Positions 1 to 8,078 of a stretch of DNA of 50,822 nt are shown here, in pieces. Source of the stretch: Nitrospirota bacterium (GTDB taxonomy: Bacteria > Nitrospirota > Thermodesulfovibrionia > Thermodesulfovibrionales > SM23-35); assembly GCA_040754395.1 (NCBI GenBank), contig JBFMCL010000008.1, positions 1 through 50,822 on the forward strand, read 5' to 3'. The notes under the pieces are model-generated. The model searched no databases. It was given only the letters and a program-made list of their open reading frames with translations, and was not told where the DNA came from. Within the stretch, counting starts at the first letter, position 1. Each line of letters begins with the position of its first letter. Both the position numbers and the translations under genes were made by a program.

Positions 1-16
1 TGATACACTCTGTCAT

Positions 17-99
17 ATAGCCAATCATCCTTTCTTTGGTTTTGAGCCTTCGCAAACTCAATGATACCAAAGCTCTCAGGATTATTGGCTATCTTTTTT
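17..99 (+). terminator. Long imperfect hairpin with T-run, likely terminator
   Basis: The arms at 17-30 and 79-92 are inverted copies matching at 13 of 14 positions. A second inner pair (TTTGGT near 35-40 with ACCAAA at 66-71) extends the stem. The right arm runs straight into a T-rich tract at 93-99. This is the layout of a Rho-independent terminator for a plus-strand gene lying to the left of the window. It is unusually long, so a processed RNA hairpin is an alternative. Confidence 0.6.
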
Positions 100-216
100 C
101 AAAATATTTATGAATTATCTGGGCTAGGTCTTCAGGGGAGGTTTTTTGTGATAGGAATGAATCCTCGCTTGACAGAATGGGCGTAACAGGAGAAAATATT
201 AAGGAGAGGACGGGCA

Positions 217-468
217 ATGTCAGAAGGCAATAAGAAATTGCAGACTATATCGGATGAACTGAAAGAACACCTGATTGCAGTTAAGGGGGCGTTGGAATTG
301 CTCGATGCTTCACAGTCAGATACTGAAATGAGCGATCTTATCCTTAAGTCGATGCACAGAATGGATGCGCTTCAGAAGTTGACCGATGAGATGGTTCAGG
401 CGCTCAGGCACTGCTTTGCCAAGATAGAAGAACTGAAGACATCAGGCAACGTGCCCAAGAATGGATAA
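217..468 (+). CDS. Small helical protein resembling a histidine-kinase dimerisation helix, without the His
   Basis: An 83-residue, fully helical, soluble protein with no signal peptide. The start is supported by AAGGAG about 10 nt upstream. Residues 11-30 read like the H-box helix of HisKA domains: S12-D13-E14-L15 stands where kinases have S-H-E-L, followed by an AVKGALELL segment. Residues 41-66 look like the second helix of that hairpin. The phosphorylatable His is Asp here, and there is no ATPase domain. It could be a stand-alone four-helix-bundle partner or a decoy of a kinase, or just a coiled-coil protein with chance resemblance. It is a single gene; the next gene is on the other strand. 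No function is assigned. Confidence 0.7.
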   Translation: MSEGNKKLQTISDELKEHLIAVKGALELLDASQSDTEMSDLILKSMHRMDALQKLTDEMVQALRHCFAKIEELKTSGNVPKNG

Positions 469-491
469 TATGCGTGAGCCTGCAGCCCCTT

Positions 492-947
492 TCAGTTAAT
501 CCACAGGAAGTTTTTGTGTATCCATCCTGTATCTCCCCACTCGTCTCTCAATTTGTACCATTTCCCTTTTTTCTTGAGGACTTTGAAGGTATGATACTGT
601 TTTGCAGGGCTGAATGAAGCTTTGGAATAGTTTGTACCGGGTCCGCTTCTTATATTCACTTGGGCTGTTTTCACCACAGCGCAATCATAGCTGCCGGTAA
701 GAAGCGAACGGTGTATCCAGTTCACGTCACCATCGACATCTCCTACTGCATACCAGTCTCCGGAAAGTGAAACACCCATTTTTCTGAAAGGCATGTACTT
801 GTAAACCTCCCAGATGATTTCATACCCGGTGCCAGGTCCGGAGCGCACGTTTGCCTTCGGTACCTTTACGCAGAGCGCGTGTGCGCATTCGAACGTGAAT
901 ACGAGAAAAAGGAGAAGACATACGCGTGCAAGCGTTTTTTGTATCAT
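492..947 (-). CDS. Exported protein with two bacterial SH3 (SH3b) domains
   Basis: A 151-residue protein using the ATG at 947, which has AGGAGG 5 nt upstream; a longer frame to 1016 lacks such a site. Residues 1-24 are a signal peptide (hydrophobic LLLFLVF core, AHA-like cleavage site). Two tandem SH3b repeats follow, at about 25-82 and 88-150, each opening with the family signature N-[VI]-R-S-G-P-G-T and closing with a W-I-H segment. SH3b domains commonly bind cell-wall peptides or mediate envelope protein contacts. With no catalytic domain attached, this is probably a periplasmic binding or adaptor protein. It lies downstream of dapB but is separated by 220 nt holding a structured element, so it may be transcribed separately. 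Confidence 0.85.
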   Translation of the reverse strand: MIQKTLARVCLLLFLVFTFECAHALCVKVPKANVRSGPGTGYEIIWEVYKYMPFRKMGVSLSGDWYAVGDVDGDVNWIHRSLLTGSYDCAVVKTAQVNIRSGPGTNYSKASFSPAKQYHTFKVLKKKGKWYKLRDEWGDTGWIHKNFLWIN

Positions 948-1040
948 TACAGCCTCCTTTGAAAGTGTCTGACGGTATCTCCCTGTTGTAAAGAGATTGC
1001 TTTTATGCCATATCACTATAAACAGCCGAAAAGGACGATT

Positions 1041-1131
1041 CCTGCCGAAATGACAAAGCCGGAAAATTCATGCTTATGCACATCTGAAGCAGCATAAGCA
1101 TGAAAGATGCCATACGGCATTTCTCGGCAGG
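1041..1131. other. Strongly structured intergenic element (nested inverted repeats)
   Basis: An outer pair (CCTGCCGAAATG at 1041-1052 with CATTTCTCGGCAGG at 1118-1131) encloses a perfect 13-bp inverted repeat (1067-1079 with 1092-1104, loop of 12). It also encloses a small ATGCC/GGCAT hairpin at about 1107-1120. There is no T-run on either side, so it is not a simple intrinsic terminator. It sits 37 nt past the dapB stop and before the SH3b gene. It could be an RNA processing or stability element, a small structured RNA, or a REP/MITE-like repeat. I saw no second copy in this window. Confidence 0.55.
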
Positions 1132-1167
1132 ACTAATCCCTTCAAGGCAGAAAAGCGAGGAACCCCT

Positions 1168-1971
1168 TTATTTCAGTCCCAGCACATCCTGCATATCATA
1201 CAGACCTGCGGGTTTGTTTCTTACCCACAGAGCTGCTCTCAATGCTCCTCTTGCAAAGGTGTCCCTGCTTGATGCCTTATGTGTGATCTCGATCCGTTCC
1301 CCAAGGCCGCCGAAGATGACTGTATGCTCTCCAACGATATCTCCTGCCCGGATAGTCTGAATTCCTATCTCCCTGTCTGTTCTCTCTCCGATAATACCTT
1401 TTCGCGAATATACTGCAACATCATCGAGATTCCGATTCAGTGCTTCAGCGATTGACTGAGCCATCTTGAGCGCGGTACCGCTGGGCGCATCTTTCTTCAT
1501 CCTGTGATGTGCCTCGATAATCTCGATATCGTAGCCGGAACCGAGCACGCGTGCGACATCCTGAAGTACTTTCAGAAGGAGATTTACGCCTGTGCTCATG
1601 TTCGAGGCCATCACACAGGGGATGTTTTTTGTAAGTTCACTGACTTCTTTCATATGTTCCCTGGTAAAGCCGGTAGTGCCTATCACCATTGCCTTGCCTT
1701 TTGAGGATGCAAGATGCAGATGTTCGAGAGATGCTTCCACCGTGGTAAACGAGATGATCAGATCGACGTTGTCGATGACCGATTCTGCACCTTCTGAGAG
1801 TTTAATCCCGGTATCCCCTATGCCGACGAGTGTTCCTACATCTTTCCCGATATCCTTGTGGCCTTTTCTCTCAAATGCACCTGACAACTGAAGTCCATCG
1901 TATTCTCCGGAAAGTGCGGTTATCCTGCTTCCCATTCTTCCGGCTGCTCCTGCTACTGCTATCCTGACCAT
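1168..1971 (-). CDS. dapB: 4-hydroxy-tetrahydrodipicolinate reductase
   Basis: A 267-residue cytoplasmic enzyme of the diaminopimelate/lysine pathway. It reduces the DapA product to tetrahydrodipicolinate with NAD(P)H. The N-terminal Rossmann signature GAAGRMG lies at about residues 8-14. The family signature E-A-H-H-R-M-K-K-D-A-P-S-G-T-A lies near residues 152-166 and carries the catalytic His and Lys. The length is normal for the family. AAGGAGG precedes the ATG. It is the last enzyme gene of the minus-strand run from uvrA. No other lysine genes are beside it, so the pathway is scattered. Confidence 0.96.
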   Translation of the reverse strand: MVRIAVAGAAGRMGSRITALSGEYDGLQLSGAFERKGHKDIGKDVGTLVGIGDTGIKLSEGAESVIDNVDLIISFTTVEASLEHLHLASSKGKAMVIGTTGFTREHMKEVSELTKNIPCVMASNMSTGVNLLLKVLQDVARVLGSGYDIEIIEAHHRMKKDAPSGTALKMAQSIAEALNRNLDDVAVYSRKGIIGERTDREIGIQTIRAGDIVGEHTVIFGGLGERIEITHKASSRDTFARGALRAALWVRNKPAGLYDMQDVLGLK

Positions 1972-2077
1972 AGCGTCCTCCTTCCTTCAGATCACAACGC
2001 AATAGAATAAAAAAGGGCAAAGCAGCCCTCGTCCTTCCGATATCAAGGTGTCCTGCAATCAGCTCTACTGCAAATTG

Positions 2078-2263
2078 TTATTTTTTCTTCTCTTCAATTT
2101 CTGTATTCTGATTACTGCCAGAAGTTTCTTTGCCTTCTATTTTATACTCTTCTGATATCCATTTGCCAAGGTCAAGCAATTTGCACCTTTCAGAACAGAA
2201 AGGCTTCCAGGGGTTTTCCTCCCATGTAGTCTTGTTTTTGCAGACAGGACAGGCTATTTGCAT
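2078..2263 (-). CDS. yacG: YacG-type zinc protein, DNA gyrase inhibitor family
   Basis: A 61-residue protein. Family knowledge: YacG binds one zinc ion and inhibits DNA gyrase through GyrB. The CPVC pair at residues 5-8 and a second F-C-S-E-R-C pair at about 23-27 form the expected Cys4 zinc site, followed by the conserved L-L-D-L-G-K-W segment. The tail is short and charged. It lies between the Gx transporter and dapB on the same strand with gaps of about 100 nt. Confidence 0.88.
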   Translation of the reverse strand: MQIACPVCKNKTTWEENPWKPFCSERCKLLDLGKWISEEYKIEGKETSGSNQNTEIEEKKK

Positions 2264-2352
2264 TGGCTCACCGTGTGTGTTGCATTATTCTGTTCATCCT
2301 GTTTCCCGCTATGAAGTTTCCGCGTGTATAAACCGCAGGGGGAAATTGAACC

Positions 2353-2907
2353 CTAAGCTTCCGACACATTCTGAGACTTTTGTGCATATTTTTTCAAGTT
2401 TGATAACAGTGTGTCGGAGACAATGCCGTTTACTGTACCTGTGAGGGTTCCTATCAGGATGATCAGAGGGGCTATGAAGAGAAGTGCTTCCATATTCTGG
2501 ATGAAAAGAAAGTATGCCAGGAAAAGCTGGATGGCATTATGAAAGAAAGCCCCGATGATGCTCAGGCCTACTGTACTGAAAATGCCTGGTGCCATTGACA
2601 GCGTGAATCCCATGGCTGCAGTGCTTGCGAGACCGCCGGAGATACTCAGCACAAAGGCAGGACCAAGAAAAGTTCCGGCAAATAACGAACCAAGGATGAC
2701 CCGTATAAGGGTAACCATGACTGCAGCACGCATGCCGTAGAGAAGAAGTGTGATAAGAGTAATGATATTTGCAAGTCCCAGTCTCAGCCATGGAAACGGT
2801 GTAGGCAGAATGCTCTCGACCCCGTGCAGTCCCAGGGCAAACGCGGAGAGGATTGCTATACGGTAGTTACCCGGTGATTGCATCAACCTGTGTGGGATGT
2901 CTTTCAT
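2353..2907 (-). CDS. Gx transporter family membrane protein
   Basis: A 184-residue integral membrane protein with about five to six hydrophobic segments. It matches the family once called heptaprenyl diphosphate synthase component I (PF07456), now usually named Gx transporter; the H-G-V-E-S-I-L-P-T-P opening and the G-L-A-N-I-I-T-L segment are typical. The family has an ECF S-component-like fold and often sits beside NusG-II proteins and ApbE, exactly as here. The ATG at 2907 overlaps the previous gene by 41 nt. An internal ATG at 2883 would cut this to 17 nt, and neither has a strong ribosome site. The substrate is not known; a role in supplying quinone or flavin to extracytoplasmic redox proteins is inference from neighbours. 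Confidence 0.8.
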   Translation of the reverse strand: MKDIPHRLMQSPGNYRIAILSAFALGLHGVESILPTPFPWLRLGLANIITLITLLLYGMRAAVMVTLIRVILGSLFAGTFLGPAFVLSISGGLASTAAMGFTLSMAPGIFSTVGLSIIGAFFHNAIQLFLAYFLFIQNMEALLFIAPLIILIGTLTGTVNGIVSDTLLSNLKKYAQKSQNVSEA

Positions 2908-3274
2908 GTCTTTCTACCGTTACTACCACTTTGTTGGGAAGGCAGACCACTGACCCGCTGCTGAACCACCCCTGCCTCACACAGAGCTTGTTTCGGCAGG
3001 GGGATTCTGTGAACCGCACTCTTCCGTCTTTTATCTGGACGACTGTGATGCCTTCGGGACCATGGACAGATACAAGAGTGTTTTTTTCGAAAGGCAGAAG
3101 GTAACCCGGTTTACCGTTTACTTCAATCTCCACTGTGGCATTCCTTGAAAGCGGCTCATGCATAAAGATCATGCCCGAAAGTGAAAGAAGCATAAGGACA
3201 GCGAAAAGGATCTTATCGGCAGCCGTAGTGCTGCTAATCAGATGTTTTATGCTCAATCTTTCCTCTGAGGCCAT
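2867..3274 (-). CDS. Exported NusG domain II-like protein
   Basis: A 135-residue protein with one N-terminal membrane anchor at about residues 22-38, followed by a beta-rich NusG-II domain (PF07009) at about 45-128. It has the conserved ending S-P-C-x4-C-V-R-Q-G-W then S-G-x-V-V-C-L-P-N-K. The paired cysteines and the export signal suggest an extracytoplasmic, possibly disulfide-holding protein. It overlaps apbE by 41 nt upstream and the Gx transporter gene downstream, so all three look translationally linked. This trio recurs near Rnf-type and other extracytoplasmic electron transfer systems. The exact function is unknown. Confidence 0.82.
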   Translation of the reverse strand: MASEERLSIKHLISSTTAADKILFAVLMLLSLSGMIFMHEPLSRNATVEIEVNGKPGYLLPFEKNTLVSVHGPEGITVVQIKDGRVRFTESPCRNKLCVRQGWFSSGSVVCLPNKVVVTVERHERHPTQVDAITG

Positions 3275-4298
3275 CGGTCATGGACATTGCTCCGTTGCTG
3301 TCGATGATAATTCCTTCAAAGCCCATTTTCTGAAGGAGCCGTAGGCCTTTTTGGGGGCCGAGAATAAACGCTCCGGTAGCGAATGCGTCACTGAACGCAG
3401 TTTCACCTGCTATGACACTGACACTCCGGCATCCCTGCGCAGGATACCCTGTTTCGGGATTCAGCAGATGATGATATCTCTGACCTTCCAGCATAAAGAA
3501 GCGCTCATAGTCCCCGGAGGTTGATATTGCAGTATCCCGGAGCTCGATAGCGCCTATAATTTCATCCCGGTTCTCTGCGGCTCTGGGGTTTCTGATGCCG
3601 ATTCTCCAGGGCTTCCCGTCAGGCTTAAGCCCGAACGTCCTTATGTCACCTGCAACAGATACCAGTCCGGATTGTATCCCGCGTTTTTTCAGAACATCGA
3701 CTGCCTTGTCCGCTGCAAACCCTTTTGCAATTCCGCCTGAGTCAACGAGCATTCCCTTTTTTCTCAATAATACCGTTGATGCCGACTTGTCAAGTATCAT
3801 ATCGCGGTAATTGACCAAAACAAGATTCTTCGTTATTGCCTCTTCAGGTGGCATGGTACTGCTGTGAAAATCATAAAGCACCGATACAGCACCAATTGTT
3901 GCATCGAATGCTCCCCCGGTCATTTCAGATACATAGACTGCCTTGCTGAGCAACTCAAAGACATCGGCGGATACCCTCACAGGGGATTTCCCTGCATCTT
4001 TGTTGATATGCGAGATTTCACTCTCGGGCAGATAGAGACTCAGCATTTTCTCAAGGGATTCAATTCTGTCAAATGCGGCTTCAATCGCCTTGTCAGCGTC
4101 ATCGGGAGAGTCTGATACGACCGAGACCGTCACGACAGTATCCATGAGGATACGGGTTTTTCTGAAAATCCTTTCTTCATGTTGTGTACATGCGGCTGTA
4201 GACAAAAGGAGAAAAGAAAGAACAGCAAGATGACAATAAAGGAAAGGAGGAGAACTGAAGGAAAAAGCTCTGGAATTCCCGGTACTACGACTGAACAT
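3234..4298 (-). CDS. apbE: FAD:protein FMN transferase (ApbE family), lipoprotein
   Basis: A 354-residue enzyme that moves FMN from FAD onto Thr/Ser of target proteins such as NqrC/RnfG-type subunits. The N-terminus has a hydrophobic stretch ending in a lipobox (L-S-T-A-A-C, Cys at about 37), so it is probably an outer-face lipoprotein. Family marks visible are M-D-T-V-V-T-V near residue 51, the G-G-I-A-K-G-F-A-A-D motif near 190, R-I-G-I-R-N-P near 225, and A-x-S-x-A-F-A-T-G-A near 305, which is the metal and FAD site. It begins 4 nt after uvrA. No flavinylated acceptor gene is in the window. Confidence 0.93.
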   Translation of the reverse strand: MFSRSTGNSRAFSFSSPPFLYCHLAVLSFLLLSTAACTQHEERIFRKTRILMDTVVTVSVVSDSPDDADKAIEAAFDRIESLEKMLSLYLPESEISHINKDAGKSPVRVSADVFELLSKAVYVSEMTGGAFDATIGAVSVLYDFHSSTMPPEEAITKNLVLVNYRDMILDKSASTVLLRKKGMLVDSGGIAKGFAADKAVDVLKKRGIQSGLVSVAGDIRTFGLKPDGKPWRIGIRNPRAAENRDEIIGAIELRDTAISTSGDYERFFMLEGQRYHHLLNPETGYPAQGCRSVSVIAGETAFSDAFATGAFILGPQKGLRLLQKMGFEGIIIDSNGAMSMTDGLRGKIEHKTSD

Positions 4299-4302
4299 GT
4301 GA

Positions 4303-6822
4303 CTACACTGCCCTCACCGGAATATGTCTTAAAAACTTGTTCCTGAGGAAACGTCCGGTATGGGAATCCGTATTCGCGATGATTTCTTCGGGTGTTCCTT
4401 CGGCAATCACTCTTCCCCCTTCGTCACCACCTTCAGGTCCAAGGTCGATGATATGATCGGCTGATTTTATCACATCAAGATTGTGTTCTATGATGATGAC
4501 TGTATTGCCGGCATCAACAAGACTGTTTATGACGTTGAGCAGTTTCTGTATGTCAACAAAATGAAGTCCGGTAGTGGGTTCATCGAGAATATAGAGTGTT
4601 CTGCCGGTGGACTTTTTCCCGAGTTCCTTTGAGAGTCTCACGCGCTGTGCCTCCCCGCCGGAAAGGGTTGACGCCGGCTGACCGAGCTGCAGATATCCGA
4701 GCCCCACATCTTCAAGCACTTCCAGTTTTTGCCGTATCGAAGGGAAAGACGAGAAAAACTCGAGTGCCTCTGAGATAGTCATATCAAGCACTTCTGCAAT
4801 ATTTCTGCGCCTGAAGCTGATGTCGAGAGTTTCTTTGTTGTAACGTTTTCCCTTGCACGTTTCACAAGGGATATAGACGTCCGGAAGGAAATGCATTTCA
4901 ACCTTAACGAGCCCGTCTCCCCCGCATGCGTCACACCTGCCTCCCGGGAGATTGAAACTGAAGCGGGAGGGAGAATACCCACGAATTTTTGCGTCAGGAA
5001 CCTGTGCAAACAGCTCCCTGATCAGAGAGAATATTCCCGTGTATGTTGCAGGGTTGGATCTCGGTGTTTTCCCCAGCGGGGACTGATCGACGCTTATAAC
5101 GCGGTCTATCTTGCGCATTCCGGTCATTTCCTGGTGCCTGCCCGGAGATACGCTGCTTTTATAGAGTTCCCTGCAAAGTGCCTTGTACAGTATTTCGTAT
5201 ACAAGGGTGCTTTTGCCTGAACCTGAGACGCCTGTAACACAGGTGAAGATACCGAGCGGGATAGATACATCAATATTCTTGAGATTGAATTCCCGGGCTC
5301 CGGTGATTTTCAGAGAATCTGCGTGAGTTCTCCGAAGGGAAGAAATCAGTATTGATGCTGCTCCGCTCAGATATTGCCCTGTAATGGAACGTTCATTATT
5401 CTCGATCTCCTGAGGGCTGCCTGAGGCGATGACCCATCCTCCACGGAGTCCGGCACCGGGTCCCATGTCAATAATATGGTCAGCCCATCGTATCGTATCT
5501 TCGTCGTGCTCAACCACTATGACAGTGTTGCCCTCGTCCCTTATCGACGACAGACTTTCAAGAAGCTTGATACAGTCTCTCGGATGCATCCCAATGCTCG
5601 GTTCATCAAGAATATAGAGAACCCCGGTCAGGGAGGACCCGAGTTGTGTGGCAAGCCTGATTCGCTGTGCTTCACCGCCTGAAAGCGTAAGAGAGGACCT
5701 GTCCAGCGTGAGATAACCAAGGCCGACTTTTTCAATGAAACTGAGCCTGTCCTTGACTTCTCTGAGAACGCGTGATGCTATTGTCTGTTCTCTTTCAGTC
5801 AGGTCGAGAGTATGAATAAAGACACGTGCATCTTTCACGGACTGTGCCGCGAATTCACCGATATTCATGTCCTGAATCCTGATGCTTAATGCCTCTTTCC
5901 GCAGCCTGAGGCCGTTACATGCCCTGCAGTATCTGTATTCTTCGAGTTCTGTGGAATTCTCCTCGATATTTTCGAGTCCAAGCCCGTTGCAGTGCGGGCA
6001 GGCTCCCTGCCTGCTGTTGAATGAGAAAAACATAGGAGTAATCTCCGGATAGCTGATTCCGCATTGAGCACAGACCGAGGCTTTCGAAAACATGATATCC
6101 CTGTTTCCCGCCAGAAGATTGATTACGACTATCTCTGAATACCCCAGAGCAGTCTGAATAGCTTCCCTGATCTGACGTTCAATGCCCGGTTTTATGATAA
6201 GCCTGTCGATAACAATCTCGATCGTATGACGTTTGTGTTTGCTCAGGACGATATCCTGGGTCAGATCGACTATCTCGCCGTCTATTCTTGCCCTTATGAA
6301 GCCTTCACGGCGCATCTCCTGCAATTCCTTTTTATATTCACCTTTTCGTTCCCGCACGACAGAAGCAAGTATCTGTATCCTGCTCCCTTCAGGAAGGGAC
6401 ATTACCGACGCAAGAATGCTCTCGGAGTCCTGCTTGGTAATGACGGAACCGCAATTATAGCAATACTGCTTCCCTATACGTGTAAAAAGGACGCGCATAT
6501 AATCGTAGATTTCTGTTATGGTTCCCACGGTCGACCGTGGGCTTTTGTTCACAGTCTTCTGATCGATGGAAATAGAGGGGGAAAGGCCTTCGATATAATC
6601 AACGTCGGGTTTGCGAAGCTGTTCAATGAACTGTCTGGCATAGGCAGAGAGGCTTTCAACATAACGTCTCTGTCCTTCAGCATATATGGTATCAATAGCG
6701 AGGGAGGATTTTCCGGAGCCGGAAGGCCCGGTGATGACCGTGAGGGTCTCCCGGGGGATGGAGAGATCGATATTCTTGAGATTGTGTTCCCTTGCGCCCT
6801 TAATGACGATAGAATCCTGCAT
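4303..6822 (-). CDS. uvrA: UvrA excinuclease ATPase, insertion domain missing
   Basis: An 839-residue damage-recognition ATPase of nucleotide excision repair. Both ABC modules are intact: Walker A at 32-40, a second Walker A (G-V-S-G-S-G-K-S-T) in the C-half, and L-S-G-G-E-A-Q-R signatures in both halves. The UvrB-binding region (E-R-K-G-E-Y near 158-163, R-A-R-I-D-G-E near 177-183) is kept. Zinc ligands C251/C254/C275/C278 and the C-terminal Cys4 module (C-D-A-C, C-E-T-C) are present. Between C278 and the C-R-A-C pair at 299-302 only about 20 residues remain, where standard UvrA (about 940 residues) has roughly 120. That gap is the DNA-clamping insertion domain. No frameshift is seen, so this is a clean in-frame loss. 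Confidence 0.95.
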   Translation of the reverse strand: MQDSIVIKGAREHNLKNIDLSIPRETLTVITGPSGSGKSSLAIDTIYAEGQRRYVESLSAYARQFIEQLRKPDVDYIEGLSPSISIDQKTVNKSPRSTVGTITEIYDYMRVLFTRIGKQYCYNCGSVITKQDSESILASVMSLPEGSRIQILASVVRERKGEYKKELQEMRREGFIRARIDGEIVDLTQDIVLSKHKRHTIEIVIDRLIIKPGIERQIREAIQTALGYSEIVVINLLAGNRDIMFSKASVCAQCGISYPEITPMFFSFNSRQGACPHCNGLGLENIEENSTELEEYRYCRACNGLRLRKEALSIRIQDMNIGEFAAQSVKDARVFIHTLDLTEREQTIASRVLREVKDRLSFIEKVGLGYLTLDRSSLTLSGGEAQRIRLATQLGSSLTGVLYILDEPSIGMHPRDCIKLLESLSSIRDEGNTVIVVEHDEDTIRWADHIIDMGPGAGLRGGWVIASGSPQEIENNERSITGQYLSGAASILISSLRRTHADSLKITGAREFNLKNIDVSIPLGIFTCVTGVSGSGKSTLVYEILYKALCRELYKSSVSPGRHQEMTGMRKIDRVISVDQSPLGKTPRSNPATYTGIFSLIRELFAQVPDAKIRGYSPSRFSFNLPGGRCDACGGDGLVKVEMHFLPDVYIPCETCKGKRYNKETLDISFRRRNIAEVLDMTISEALEFFSSFPSIRQKLEVLEDVGLGYLQLGQPASTLSGGEAQRVRLSKELGKKSTGRTLYILDEPTTGLHFVDIQKLLNVINSLVDAGNTVIIIEHNLDVIKSADHIIDLGPEGGDEGGRVIAEGTPEEIIANTDSHTGRFLRNKFLRHIPVRAV

Positions 6823-6961
6823 AGATTATCTTTTCAGTATAACATACACGCAGTTCCGGGCATTTCGTCTCTGTGAGAGAAGCCGCATGTTGACATATGT
6901 GCAATCTTTTTTCGAGCCGAGTGAATTAGTATTTTGAACGGAGAATGTTGTAATATATTTT

Positions 6962-7333
6962 ATGAAAAAAGCAGTTGCGGTGATATTCCTCGTGCTTTTT
7001 CCGGCATTGTGCTATGCTCAGCCTTCAATCGTCTTCGAAGAAGAAGTGTTCGATGCGGGAACAGTCGAGGCCGGGAGTGCAATAGAACATATTTATGTTT
7101 TTTCGAACTCCGGGGATCAGGACCTCATTATCGATAAAATAATTCCTTCCTGAGGGTGTACCGCTGCCGTGGCCAGTTCAGGCCGGCTTACCCCTGGGGA
7201 AAAGGGACAGATTGCTGCAAAGCTTGACACAGTCGGAAGAGCCGGTTCTGTATCAAAGAGTATCCGGGTTTTTTCGAACGACCCCCTGAGGCCTTCTGTT
7301 TCACTGCTGCTCAAAGCGTTCATAAGGCAGTGA
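6962..7333 (+). CDS. Candidate selenoprotein: exported DUF1573 protein with in-frame UGA (U64)
   Basis: Read through the TGA at 7151-7153, this gives 123 residues. There is a signal peptide at 1-20 (F-P-A-L-C-Y-A), then one DUF1573 (Ig-like) domain. Before the UGA the frame reads ...D-K-I-I-P-S and after it G-C-T-A-A-V. Family members have S-C-G-C-T here, so the UGA replaces the first Cys of the CGC motif. The downstream half keeps family features ([21 protein letters not shown]) for 59 codons. It ends at a TGA overlapping the next gene's GTG start (GTGA), as expected if ribosomes reach that point. A SECIS-like hairpin follows the UGA. Alternative: a pseudogene from one Cys-to-stop change. 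Selenocysteine genes are not in this window, so decoding is inferred. Confidence 0.65.
7166..7187 (+). promoter_or_regulatory. SECIS-like hairpin downstream of UGA
   Basis: Starting 12 nt after the TGA, GCC (7166-7168) pairs with GGC (7185-7187). GT at 7169-7170 bulges out on the 5' side. GGCC (7171-7174) pairs with GGCC (7181-7184) around the loop AGTTCA. Bacterial SECIS elements for SelB (for example E. coli fdhF) have a short lower stem, a bulged U, a short upper stem and a G-U in the apical loop about 11 nt after the UGA. All of these are present here. The fold was drawn by eye and not computed. Confidence 0.5.
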
Positions 7334-8058
7334 AACGTTACACTGTATCTTTTTTTCTTGTCCTTGTGCTCGCCGTTGTGTGCTGTCCGTTTCTCAGTGC
7401 ATTGACCAAATCCGACCCCTACCTGTCCAGTCGCCGCGCCATGATAAGGAATGACATCGGAGGCAGGGGGATAAAGGATCAAAAGGTTCTTGAAGCCATG
7501 GAAAAAGTGCCACGTCACCTTTTCGTACCTGAGAAACTCAGGCAGAAGGCTTATGCGGATCACCCGCTCCCGATCGGTGAGGGGCAGACGATATCACAGC
7601 CGTATGTGGTAGCCCTGATGACAGAGGCGCTTCAGGTAAAAAAGGATGACAGGATACTAGAAATAGGCACTGGCTCAGGCTATCAGGCAGCGGTGCTTGC
7701 GGTACTGGCAAAAGAGGTATTCAGCATCGAAATACGGGGATCTCTTGCCCGGTCGGCAACAAAACTGCTCAGGGATATCGGCTATCTGAATGTAAAAGTG
7801 AAACATGCTGACGGCTATTTCGGATGGGAAGAATATGCGCCCTACGATGCGATTATCATCACTGCTGCAGCAAACCACATACCGCCGCCGCTGATCAGGC
7901 AGCTGAAGGAAGGCGGAACGCTTATTCTCCCTCTCGGAAGTACGGTATATTATCAGACTCTGACGATCGCGAGGAAGAAAAAAGGCGAACTTGTATTGGA
8001 ACAGATGGGCCCAGTTGCGTTTGTCCCAATGACAGGGGAGGTTGCAAAGAGGAGATAA
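7330..8058 (+). CDS. pcm: Protein-L-isoaspartate O-methyltransferase, with export signal
   Basis: A 242-residue SAM-dependent repair enzyme for isoaspartyl residues. The catalytic domain begins near residue 36; residues 81-91 ([11 protein letters not shown]) and the SAM motif [10 protein letters not shown] at 110-119 are diagnostic. An extra N-terminus of about 25 residues (K-R then a hydrophobic run to about 24) looks like a signal peptide, suggesting a periplasmic or membrane-tethered form. An ATG at 7441 would give a cytosolic enzyme but has no ribosome site. The GTG start overlaps the stop of the DUF1573 frame (GTGA), implying coupled translation. SAM supply in the periplasm would be unexplained. 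Confidence 0.9.
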   Translation: MKRYTVSFFLVLVLAVVCCPFLSALTKSDPYLSSRRAMIRNDIGGRGIKDQKVLEAMEKVPRHLFVPEKLRQKAYADHPLPIGEGQTISQPYVVALMTEALQVKKDDRILEIGTGSGYQAAVLAVLAKEVFSIEIRGSLARSATKLLRDIGYLNVKVKHADGYFGWEEYAPYDAIIITAAANHIPPPLIRQLKEGGTLILPLGSTVYYQTLTIARKKKGELVLEQMGPVAFVPMTGEVAKRR

Positions 8059-8078
8059 CGGAACATTTCTCACAGACA

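Noticed and set aside
6962-7333. Altered genetic code (UGA as Cys or Trp throughout)
   Set aside because: TGA ends many intact genes here with family-correct lengths and ATGA overlaps, so it is a working stop codon.
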